Positions 17,118 through 24,631 of a DNA stretch of 64,000 nt are shown one piece after another. The DNA lies in NCBI GenBank assembly GCA_964276145.1, contig CAXYDN010000004.1, positions 36,109-100,108 of the forward strand, in the 5' to 3' direction. The position numbers and the translations under genes are program-made. Numbering within the stretch: the stretch's first letter is position 1; the number at the start of each line of letters is the position of its first letter. Under the pieces are notes generated by a model that was given only the letters and a program-made list of their open reading frames with translations, was not told where the DNA came from and searched no databases. This stretch comes from SCGC-AAA076-P13 sp964276145 (GTDB lineage: Bacteria; Pseudomonadota; Gammaproteobacteria; Magnimaribacterales; D2472).

Positions 17118-17545
17118 TAGAATTTATTAATAGCTGCTGTAACGGTTCCTACTATTTCTAGTTCTTGACCATGATTAATAAAGATAGGAGGGTAGTCTGG
17201 GTTATCTGGCATCAAACACATTTTAGGCTTGAGCTTTAATCGTTTACACACAAACTCTCCATCAATGGATGCAACAACAATACTGTTATGCACTGGCTTA
17301 ACACTGCGATCAACAACTAAGACGGCTTGATCAGTTATCCCAGAGCCAACCATAGATTGACCTTGGGCTCTTACTAAAAAAGTAGCTGCTCCATTTTTTA
17401 TAAGATGTTTATTTAAGTCTATTGGACTTTCAATATAGTCGCTTGCAGGGCTGGGGAACCCTGCATGCACAGACTCAAGAAAATAAGGGACAAATATTGC
17501 CGGCAGATTTTCTTCAGAAATTTTTCCGATATAGTTAACTTTCAT
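17117..17545 (-). CDS. umuD: UmuD, self-cleaving SOS subunit
   Basis: LexA-like S24 protease that is cut in a RecA-dependent way to UmuD', the partner of UmuC. The 142-residue product has the predicted cleavage site Ala-Gly (SVHAGFPSPASDYIE), the nucleophilic Ser in RAQGQSMVGSGI and the general-base Lys in DGEFVCKRLKLKP. It overlaps umuC by one base. The LexA box at 17559-17578 lies just upstream of the start, so it is probably DNA-damage induced. Confidence 0.94.
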   Translation of the reverse strand: MKVNYIGKISEENLPAIFVPYFLESVHAGFPSPASDYIESPIDLNKHLIKNGAATFLVRAQGQSMVGSGITDQAVLVVDRSVKPVHNSIVVASIDGEFVCKRLKLKPKMCLMPDNPDYPPIFINHGQELEIVGTVTAAINKF

Positions 17546-17558
17546 AAGGATCTTTAAA

Positions 17559-17578
17559 TACTGTATAAATATACAGTA
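17559..17578. promoter_or_regulatory. LexA (SOS) box of umuDC
   Basis: CTGTATAAATATACAG at 17561-17576 has the exact CTGT-N8-ACAG form with an AT-rich centre, and the flanking TA/TA extends the palindrome to 20 bp. It ends 14 bp upstream of the umuD ATG (17545, minus strand), where it would block the promoter. It could also act on the divergent gene at 17667, about 90 bp away. Confidence 0.88.
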
Positions 17579-17666
17579 TAAATTTAATTAGGACAATATT
17601 TTTCTTTATCAGGTGATGTGCAAAACTATCCACACCTTATATTTAAGATTTATGTAGAATAGGAAT

Positions 17667-18146
17667 ATGTTTGATTTCTCTAAAATACTACCTGTAACGG
17701 TTACCAATGAGCTTAATAGCCCAAAGATTGCTATATGGGGATTTATTTTATTTACCGCTCTGATGACTTGGCGCTCAATAATACATATGTTTTTTGAATC
17801 CTATGGCTTTCATGGAATTGCAAACTTTATTGTTTTAACAGGCGACCCAGATCCTATGCCAGTTATTTATAGATTCTTTTCATTGTGGGGCAATGCTCAA
17901 CTTATATTTTGTCTTGTTTGTTGGGTAGTAATTTTTAAATACAAATCTTTAATACCTCTGATGAGCGTATTCTGGGTTTTAGATTGGGGTCAAAGATTAT
18001 TTTTATATCCATTGATTAGAGAAGATATAACTTCTATCGGTGAATATACAAAAGATATCACTCCAGGAGTTGATTTAGCTCCGCTTCCATTTGCAATAGC
18101 AGTAGTTATATTTTTAATTTCAGTGGCTAAAAAGAGAGAAAGCTAA
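17667..18146 (+). CDS. Membrane protein of unknown function
   Basis: 159 residues with about four predicted membrane helices (near residues 23-43, 75-92, 95-112 and 138-155). I recognise no family motif. It is divergent from umuD across a 121-bp gap holding the LexA box, and is followed after 2 bp by another membrane-anchored protein, so the two likely form a small operon. SOS control is possible from position but not shown. Confidence 0.65.
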   Translation: MFDFSKILPVTVTNELNSPKIAIWGFILFTALMTWRSIIHMFFESYGFHGIANFIVLTGDPDPMPVIYRFFSLWGNAQLIFCLVCWVVIFKYKSLIPLMSVFWVLDWGQRLFLYPLIREDITSIGEYTKDITPGVDLAPLPFAIAVVIFLISVAKKRES

Positions 18147-18148
18147 TT

Positions 18149-18775
18149 ATGAGAGTCTGGATTACTTTAGCTATTATCTATGGATTATTTTTTACTTGGT
18201 ACACAGACTTTGGTGGCAAGTTAAGTGATGATGAAATTAAATCTTATTACAGTAAATTTGAAAGCAATGCTTTAAAAGACGGCCGTGTTCTAGAGCCTCG
18301 AATAATGGAATTACTTCAAAAGTTTATGGAAGAAGATTCAGGCAAGCAATTTCTTATGGTTAATGTAATTGATATGTCTGAAAATCCTACTTTCCCAGAT
18401 GGGACAGTATCAGAGGAATCAGCAGATAATCTTATGAATGAATATATGGAGCATATGTATGGCGAGATTCTAAAAAGAGCATCGCATCCAGTATTTATGG
18501 GTTCGGCAGTCAATGATTCTATGGATTTAGTCGGCATAGAAAATGCAGAAGTTTGGGAGACAGCTGCATTATTTAGATATAAAAGCAGACGAGCCTTTCT
18601 AGAGATAGTTACCCATCCAGATATGAACAGCAAACATAAATATAAGATTGCTGCATTAGAAAAAACGATAGCTTTTCCTGTAGAGACTCAACTTTACTTA
18701 GGAGATCCAAGACTGTTGCTTGGTTTTATTTTTTTAATTCTTGGTTTGTTATTAAGACCTATAACTAGGCGATAG
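18149..18775 (+). CDS. Membrane-anchored protein of unknown function
   Basis: 208 residues: an N-terminal hydrophobic segment (about 3-17), a soluble middle and a C-terminal hydrophobic helix (about 186-203). The middle part (ALFRYKSRRAFLEIVTHPD, then HKYKIAALEKT) resembles the dimeric alpha-beta barrel of DUF1330-like or antibiotic-monooxygenase-like proteins; this is a weak match by eye. Its stop lies 11 bp inside the C-terminal fragment of the convergent lpxH. Probably co-transcribed with the gene before it. Confidence 0.55.
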   Translation: MRVWITLAIIYGLFFTWYTDFGGKLSDDEIKSYYSKFESNALKDGRVLEPRIMELLQKFMEEDSGKQFLMVNVIDMSENPTFPDGTVSEESADNLMNEYMEHMYGEILKRASHPVFMGSAVNDSMDLVGIENAEVWETAALFRYKSRRAFLEIVTHPDMNSKHKYKIAALEKTIAFPVETQLYLGDPRLLLGFIFLILGLLLRPITRR

Positions 18776-18932
18776 AAAATTTTTCTAAATCAAATTCTTG
18801 CTCATTAATAGTGAGAAGCCATCCGTAATCTCCCCAATCTCCAAGAACAATTCTTTTAGAGGCACCAACATCATGAATATTCGGTCTATGTGTGTGACCG
18901 TGAATGAATAAAGTCAGGTTGATGTTCATGTT
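18765..18932 (-). pseudogene. lpxH: C-terminal part of lpxH, out of frame
   Basis: The minus strand here reads 55 codons plus stop in a different frame from the lpxH ORF upstream. It contains the missing LpxH metal motif (LFIHGHTHRPN) and the family C-terminus (RIVLGDWGDYGWLL...). One extra base near 18930-18933 would join both parts into a 238-residue protein, the normal LpxH length (240 in E. coli). Either a one-base deletion has broken the gene, or the sequence has an indel error in the short A run. Confidence 0.85.
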
Positions 18933-19480
18933 ATAAAATCTAAGACCGACTGTTCATTCACATCAGTAATAGAATCTGATTTTTTAGAGGTTGCTTCTTT
19001 ACTGTCTTCTCTTAAAGTTGCTGCAATTTGTTTTCGCTCATCAAGAGTTTTATTTAAGAAATCAGTTTGCCAATTTTCTTCTCTAACTTGGTTTCTAAAA
19101 TCAATATAGTCTTGGTCATCAGTACATAAAAAATCACCATGACTTAGAATTACATTTTGGCCATTAATATCTAGTGTATAAGGATCAGGAAGAATGGTTA
19201 TTCCTGTTTCTTTTGCAAATGATTCACCAACTAAAAAGTCTCTATTACCATGCATAAAGAATGTTTCTGGGCCATTGGTTGTAAAAGATAGAAGGGCTTG
19301 TTTTATTTCAAGATGAAGTGGAAGATCATCGTCATCACCAATCCAGGTTTCAAAAAGATCGCCTAAAATAAAAAGATGAGTACAAGCCTCTTTTGATTCA
19401 TTTAAGAATTTAAAAAAGGCTTGAGTTAGTTCTGGGTGTTTATCGCTTAAGTGTAAATCTGAGATAAAGCGAGGCTTCAT
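18926..19480 (-). CDS. lpxH: UDP-2,3-diacylglucosamine hydrolase LpxH, frameshifted
   Basis: Lipid A pathway enzyme that removes UMP from UDP-2,3-diacylglucosamine at the inner membrane. The 184-residue ORF has the calcineurin-like metal sites ISDLHLSD, LGDLFETW, HGNRDFLVG and LSHGDFLC, but stops early. The last metal motif, GHTH, lies in the adjacent frame (18765-18932). As read, the protein would lack essential ligands. The start overlaps the cyclophilin stop by 4 bp, the ppi-lpxH order also seen in E. coli. Because lpxH is usually essential, a sequencing error is a serious possibility. Confidence 0.85.
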   Translation of the reverse strand: MKPRFISDLHLSDKHPELTQAFFKFLNESKEACTHLFILGDLFETWIGDDDDLPLHLEIKQALLSFTTNGPETFFMHGNRDFLVGESFAKETGITILPDPYTLDINGQNVILSHGDFLCTDDQDYIDFRNQVREENWQTDFLNKTLDERKQIAATLREDSKEATSKKSDSITDVNEQSVLDFIT

Positions 19481-20097
19481 TCAGCAACAGTTACCGATTC
19501 AATAGTAATAACTTCTAAAGGCACATCTTGATGTCCGCCTGAAGAACCAGTTGCAACATCAGCAATAGCATCTACAACATCCATACCTTCTGTAACTTTG
19601 CCAAAAACTGCATAACCCCAACCTTGAGGATTTTCACCAGTATGGTTTAAAAAACTATTATCTTTGTGGTTAATAAAAAATTGACCTGTTGCAGAATGCG
19701 GTTCCATAGTTCTTGCCATGGCAATCGTTCCACGATCATTTGCTAGACCATTGTTAGCTTCATTTTGAATAGGAGCTGTATCACTAGATTTATTGCTCAT
19801 ATCTGCGTTTAAACCACCACCTTGAACCATAAAGCCATTAATTACTCTATGAAATATAGTGCCTGCGTAATAGCCTGAATTAGCTATTGATACAAAGTTT
19901 TCAACAGTAATAGGTGCTTTTTCACCGTCTAATTCTAATTGAATATCTCCAACGGAAGTTTTTATAGTAACTTGTGTCATGCTCGTCTCCTCAATAAGTG
20001 GCATTTCAGCTTCATCATTTTTTTTAGAACAAGAATTAAGAACAAATACTATTGCTAGAGAACATATAGCTATTTTTAATATATTGTAATTTTTCAC
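19477..20097 (-). CDS. Peptidyl-prolyl cis-trans isomerase, cyclophilin lipoprotein
   Basis: 206 residues. The N-terminus has a signal sequence and lipobox (FVLNSC, Cys23), predicting an exported lipoprotein; a linker is followed by a cyclophilin domain from about residue 42. Family residues are present: TIFHRVINGFMVQGG with the catalytic Arg, ATGQFFINHKDN and GYAVFGKVTEGMDVV. It would catalyse proline isomerisation in the periplasm or at a membrane surface. It is directly upstream of lpxH, overlapping by 4 bp. Confidence 0.9.
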   Translation of the reverse strand: MKNYNILKIAICSLAIVFVLNSCSKKNDEAEMPLIEETSMTQVTIKTSVGDIQLELDGEKAPITVENFVSIANSGYYAGTIFHRVINGFMVQGGGLNADMSNKSSDTAPIQNEANNGLANDRGTIAMARTMEPHSATGQFFINHKDNSFLNHTGENPQGWGYAVFGKVTEGMDVVDAIADVATGSSGGHQDVPLEVITIESVTVAE

Positions 20098-20133
20098 AGA
20101 TTTAGCTTTAAATTAAAAAAGTTGATTTTATCA

Positions 20134-21252
20134 TTAAAAATCATAGTTGAGCATGTAGTCCCTAAATTCGCTTTTAATAATTTTTTCATTTAATCCATAT
20201 TCATCAAGAGAATAATTATGAGAAGGTTTTGAAATTTGCTTGTCTTTAATGAGGTAGTTTTGAATTTTATTTTCAGTCGCTATAGTCATATCAAAATTTA
20301 ATTGCATGTAAGTATTTTTAATATGGTCTAGTGGATTTTTTATAAATTCAGAATATTGAATATCAACTATTTGATTATTAGACAAAGATTTTCTATCTGA
20401 CATACCTTTCTCTAAATTATGATTCCAAAAGTCTATTACAGTTTCGCCAATACCATGAGTGCTAATTTTTTTTGAGAAAGCCAATCTCACATTTTTTGTT
20501 AAGCTACAAAAGGATCCAACTGATTCAATAGGGTCTCTATGAATATGAATAAATTTAGCATTTGGATACTCTTTTAGAATTTGAGGCATATGACCTATGT
20601 GGCTTGGATCTTTTAATAACCAGCGAGTAGGTTTGCCGTTTAGTTCCAAAGCTTGATAAAACTTTTTATGCCATTTGAAGACAGAATCAAAAGAAGTATT
20701 TTTTAGATATTCAATATATTCTGGTACATCTGCCATACACATGTATACAAAGCTTCTTATATTCATAGTTGCAATTTGCTGGCACTCTTCTGGTGTTGTT
20801 GCTCTTATAGTATGAATTGCTCTTAATTTTGGAATTATAGTCTTTGCTAACTTCAGTTCAGTATTCGTTTTAAACTCTCTTCTTTGTCTAGCTGCTTTAG
20901 TTTTGGTAAGTGGCATTAGATGCATAATTTCCCAATACATTGGCGACCTATGAGCTACATCTAAGGATAAGAGATTAAAAAGTAATGATGTCCCAGACCT
21001 TGGCAAACCTATTACAAAAATTGGATCAGCGGGCTCATCAAAATTTTTATTCAAATGAAGCTCATTGAGCATCTTTCTCATTTTCAATCTATTTTTTAAT
21101 TGATGGTTGAAAGCTATTTTTCCAAATCGATTAAATTTATTGTGTTTATTAAGAGAATTAATGAGAATTTCTAATGGCTCAATATAATCCTCATCACCTA
21201 ATTTGCCATGAAGACCCTTAAGCATCGAATTAACATCGAATTGTTTTCTCAC
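20134..21252 (-). CDS. Sulfotransferase family protein
   Basis: 372 residues with the PAPS-binding 5'-phosphosulfate loop FVIGLPRSGTSLLFNLL (about residues 75-91) and the 3'-phosphate segment FIHIHRDPIESVGSFCSL. This is the large bacterial Sulfotransferase_3-like group, often of unknown substrate. It has a short leader region (20098-20133 lies downstream of it) and no close partner gene. Activity is inferred from the family; the acceptor could be a lipid, sugar or small metabolite. Confidence 0.8.
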   Translation of the reverse strand: MRKQFDVNSMLKGLHGKLGDEDYIEPLEILINSLNKHNKFNRFGKIAFNHQLKNRLKMRKMLNELHLNKNFDEPADPIFVIGLPRSGTSLLFNLLSLDVAHRSPMYWEIMHLMPLTKTKAARQRREFKTNTELKLAKTIIPKLRAIHTIRATTPEECQQIATMNIRSFVYMCMADVPEYIEYLKNTSFDSVFKWHKKFYQALELNGKPTRWLLKDPSHIGHMPQILKEYPNAKFIHIHRDPIESVGSFCSLTKNVRLAFSKKISTHGIGETVIDFWNHNLEKGMSDRKSLSNNQIVDIQYSEFIKNPLDHIKNTYMQLNFDMTIATENKIQNYLIKDKQISKPSHNYSLDEYGLNEKIIKSEFRDYMLNYDF

Positions 21253-21314
21253 AATATTGATTACTCCTATTAACTATAAGATACTCTCTATTAAATTATT
21301 CCTCAATTAAGATT

Positions 21315-21734
21315 ATGAATATACTTTTTTTATGCGTTGCAAATTCAGCAAGAAGCCAGATGGCAGAAGGTCTTGCTAAATCCATGTTTGGTAAAGAACA
21401 CAATATACAAAGCGCTGGCTCAATACCTTCAGGAGAAGTTCACCCAAATGCAGTGATTGCTATGGATGATATTGGAATAGATATTCGCGATCAACATTCA
21501 AAATCTACAGATGATTTAGATAAAGACTTTATAGATAATTTAGATTTTGCAATTACTTTGTGTGCAGAAGAGGTTTGTCCTGTATTGCCAAGCAAAGCTG
21601 AAAGCCTTCATTGGATGAATGAAGATCCTGCAAATGATACCTATACAGAAAAGCAATTGAAAACTTCTTTTTCTAATACAAGGGATAATCTTTATAAATT
21701 GATCAAAAAATTTATGATCATGAATGTACAATAA
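21315..21734 (+). CDS. Arsenate reductase-like low-molecular-weight phosphatase
   Basis: 139 residues. The N-terminal P-loop is C-x5-R (LFLCVANSARSQMAEGLA), as in low-molecular-weight tyrosine phosphatases and thioredoxin-coupled arsenate reductases. The C-terminal half has two further Cys in ITLCAEEVCPVLP, the relay cysteines of the ArsC type, which favours arsenate reduction over phosphatase action. No other ars genes are close. It ends 9 bp before tRNA-Asn on the opposite strand. Confidence 0.8.
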   Translation: MNILFLCVANSARSQMAEGLAKSMFGKEHNIQSAGSIPSGEVHPNAVIAMDDIGIDIRDQHSKSTDDLDKDFIDNLDFAITLCAEEVCPVLPSKAESLHWMNEDPANDTYTEKQLKTSFSNTRDNLYKLIKKFMIMNVQ

Positions 21735-21743
21735 GAGCTTAAG

Positions 21744-21818
21744 TGGCTCCCGAAGTTGGGATCGAACCAACGACCAATTGATTAACAGTCAACTGCTCTA
21801 CCGCTGAGCTATTCGGGA
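21744..21818 (-). tRNA. tRNA-Asn (GTT)
   Basis: Minus-strand cloverleaf of 75 nt including an encoded CCA. The acceptor arm TCCCGAA pairs with TTCGGGA, the discriminator is G, the anticodon loop is CTGTTAA with GTT, and the T-arm reads GTTCGATCC. It is between convergent arsC-like and divergent uvrB. Confidence 0.96.
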
Positions 21819-21859
21819 ACGCGGATGTGCATTATAAGTAATTTTTAATAGATAAGTAA

Positions 21860-23869
21860 ATGACAAAAGCATTAAAGGTAGTATCTAATTTTGAGCCAGC
21901 AGGATCTCAGCCTGGCGCTATTAAAAGTTTAGTTAGTGGGCTTGAAGATGGACTGTTACATCAGACACTATTAGGGGTCACAGGATCAGGTAAAACCTAC
22001 ACTATGGCCAAGGTCATTGAGGAGACACAAAGACCTGCAATCATCATGGCTCACAACAAAACATTGGCTGCTCAGCTCTATGGTGAATTTAAAGATTTCT
22101 TTCCTGAAAACTCAGTAGAGTATTTTGTTTCCTACTATGACTATTATCAGCCCGAAGCTTATGTACCAACATCTGATACCTATATTGCCAAAGATGCATC
22201 TATTAATGAGCACATCGAACAAATGAGGCTGTCGGCAACAAAAGCATTACTAGAGAGAAAAGATACTATCGTCATAGCAACCGTCTCATCGATATATGGT
22301 CTTGGTGCACCAGAGTCATATCTCAAAATGGTTGTTCATTTAGATAGAGGGGACATTATTGATCAAAGAGATCTATTGCGAAGATTTTCTTCTTTGCAAT
22401 ACACACGCAACGATTTAGATTTTAGAAGAGCTACTTTTAGGGTGAGGGGAGATACGATTGATGTCTATCCTGCAGATTCTGATAGCGAAGCATTAAGAAT
22501 TGAATTGTTTGGAGATGAGATAGAAAAACTATCATGGTTTGATCCTCTAACAGGAGCAATTATCAATGAAGTGCCACGAGCAACAATATTTCCAAAAACA
22601 CATTACGTAACTCCTAAAGAAACAGTTTTAAATTGCATTGATAGTATTAAGGATGAATTAAAAGAAAGATTGGAGTATTTAAGATCAATCAATAAGTTGG
22701 TTGAAGCACAAAGGCTTGAAGAAAGGACTAATTACGATATAGAAATGATGAGAGAACTTGGATATTGCCAAGGTGTGGAAAATTACTCTAGATATCTATC
22801 TGGTAGAAATCCAGGCGAGTCTCCACCCTGTTTATTCGACTATATACCCAAAAATGCCATTGTTTTTATAGACGAATCTCATGTTTCTGTGCCACAAATA
22901 GGCGCTATGTACAAAGGAGACCGCTCAAGGAAGGAAACCCTTGTAGAATATGGCTTTAGACTGCCATCAGCCATGGATAACAGACCCCTAAAATTCGATG
23001 AATGGGAGCTTTTAGCACCTCAAAGAGTCTATGTATCAGCTACACCAAGCCGATACGAGGAAGAACATCAAGATAATTTGGTTGAATTACTAGTCAGACC
23101 AACGGGTTTAACCGATCCAGATGTAGAAATTCGTCCTGCATCAACTCAAATTGACGATGTAATTGGTGAATGTAATGACAGAGTTGCTCTTAAAGAAAGA
23201 GTTCTAATTACAACTCTGACAAAAAGAATGGCCGAAGACTTAACAGACTATCTTGATGAAAATGGAATTGCAGCAAGATATATGCATTCAGATACAGACA
23301 CTGTTGAGCGAGTTGAAATCATTCGAGATCTTCGACTTGGAAAGTTTGATGTCCTGGTTGGAATTAATTTGCTTCGAGAAGGATTAGATATTCCTGAGGT
23401 AAGTTTGGTTGCAATTTTGGATGCTGACAAGGAAGGATTTTTAAGATCTGAAACAACCATGATTCAAACTATTGGAAGGGCAGCAAGAAATCTTCGAGGC
23501 AGAGCAATTTTATATGCAGACAAAATGACAGGATCTATGGAGAGAGCAATTGCTGAAACCGATCGAAGAAGATCAATTCAAGAAAAATATAATCACGAAA
23601 ATAATATCACTCCTAAATCTATAAATACTAAAGTTAAAGACATTATGGAAGGTGCAAGAATTGTTAAAGGAAAGGCAAAAGTTAAGAAGGAAGATATTGA
23701 AAAATCTCTACCTTTTAAAATAAAAGAAGACTCAGTTGAAGGCTTAAGTGAGTCCATTGAAAAGATTGAAAATGAGATGTATAAATATGCTAAAGATATG
23801 GAATTTGAAAAAGCTGCGCAATGCAGAGATAAGATGAAATTCCTTAAAAGAAAGTTAATTGATCTTTAG
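21860..23869 (+). CDS. uvrB: Excinuclease ABC subunit B
   Basis: Damage-verifying helicase-like subunit of nucleotide excision repair. The 669 residues show Walker A GVTGSGKTYT, the beta-hairpin YYDYYQPEAYVP, FIDESHVSVPQ (helicase motif II, with the usual DExH), the TTLTKRMAEDL and QTIGRAARN motifs, and the C-terminal UVR domain (MEFEKAAQCRDKMKFLKRKL). Length is normal. I see no LexA box in the 41 bp upstream, unlike E. coli uvrB. The 3' end overlaps the convergent transglycosylase gene by 26 bp. Confidence 0.97.
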   Translation: MTKALKVVSNFEPAGSQPGAIKSLVSGLEDGLLHQTLLGVTGSGKTYTMAKVIEETQRPAIIMAHNKTLAAQLYGEFKDFFPENSVEYFVSYYDYYQPEAYVPTSDTYIAKDASINEHIEQMRLSATKALLERKDTIVIATVSSIYGLGAPESYLKMVVHLDRGDIIDQRDLLRRFSSLQYTRNDLDFRRATFRVRGDTIDVYPADSDSEALRIELFGDEIEKLSWFDPLTGAIINEVPRATIFPKTHYVTPKETVLNCIDSIKDELKERLEYLRSINKLVEAQRLEERTNYDIEMMRELGYCQGVENYSRYLSGRNPGESPPCLFDYIPKNAIVFIDESHVSVPQIGAMYKGDRSRKETLVEYGFRLPSAMDNRPLKFDEWELLAPQRVYVSATPSRYEEEHQDNLVELLVRPTGLTDPDVEIRPASTQIDDVIGECNDRVALKERVLITTLTKRMAEDLTDYLDENGIAARYMHSDTDTVERVEIIRDLRLGKFDVLVGINLLREGLDIPEVSLVAILDADKEGFLRSETTMIQTIGRAARNLRGRAILYADKMTGSMERAIAETDRRRSIQEKYNHENNITPKSINTKVKDIMEGARIVKGKAKVKKEDIEKSLPFKIKEDSVEGLSESIEKIENEMYKYAKDMEFEKAAQCRDKMKFLKRKLIDL

Positions 23870-24569
23870 GATGAGTGCAGGAGTGAGCTGCTAAAAGTTT
23901 GTAATAACTACTAACTCTGTGAACGTAATCTATTGCCTGTTGTCCTCTAGAATATCCATTAACATCAATTAGATTTACGTCCTCACCAGTAATATTCTCA
24001 AGCTTATTTTCTATATCCGGCCAAGTAATTTCCTCAGGTGCTTTATCAATTTCTTTTGCAATATTAATGATGTTTGTTGGCCCTATATTATATTTAGCTA
24101 GTGATATAGATAATTGATCTGCGGTTGTTTTTCCATATATATTTCGGTCTTGAAGCATTGCTAGATATTTAGCGCCACCATTAATATTTTGTTCAGGATT
24201 TAATCTTTTTTCAACCCCAACAATAGCAGCCGTCTCCAGAGTAACCATCATCATCCCTCTAACACCCATGTTAGATTTTGCTCTTGGGTCCCACTGAGAT
24301 TCTTGAAAAGAAATCGCAGCCAAAAGATCAGAATCAATTGTGGTTTGTGTAGAAGCCTGCTCAAACATTTCTCTATACTTTGGAAATCTATTGGCTAGAA
24401 GATCTTTAAATTTTGTTTGTTCAAAATTATTCAAAGAAGTTTTTTCATAGACTTTTTCAAGATTAGATTCGCACTCAAAACCATCATCATTTTGAGCTAA
24501 AAAAACGTCGCATGAAGACAAGACAGTCAGAGCTGAAAGACTTAAAAAAACTTTAAAGATATTCCCCAT
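23844..24569 (-). CDS. mltF: Lytic transglycosylase, short MltF-like lipoprotein
   Basis: Cleaves peptidoglycan glycan strands. 241 residues: a signal with lipobox (TVLSSCDVF, Cys20) followed by an SLT domain with the catalytic Glu in ISFQESQWDP, GVRGMMMVTLETA, and SLAKYNIGPTNI. It stands divergent from purL as mltF does in E. coli, so it is probably the mltF orthologue. E. coli MltF has about 500 residues with an N-terminal solute-binding-like regulatory domain; that domain is absent here, and the 62-bp gap to purL leaves no room for it. Confidence 0.82.
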   Translation of the reverse strand: MGNIFKVFLSLSALTVLSSCDVFLAQNDDGFECESNLEKVYEKTSLNNFEQTKFKDLLANRFPKYREMFEQASTQTTIDSDLLAAISFQESQWDPRAKSNMGVRGMMMVTLETAAIVGVEKRLNPEQNINGGAKYLAMLQDRNIYGKTTADQLSISLAKYNIGPTNIINIAKEIDKAPEEITWPDIENKLENITGEDVNLIDVNGYSRGQQAIDYVHRVSSYYKLLAAHSCTHPKDQLTFF

Positions 24570-24631
24570 TTTTAATTATTTTTTAGAAAAGACTTTATAA
24601 TTGTTCTATACAATATTTCAGACTGAGAGAA

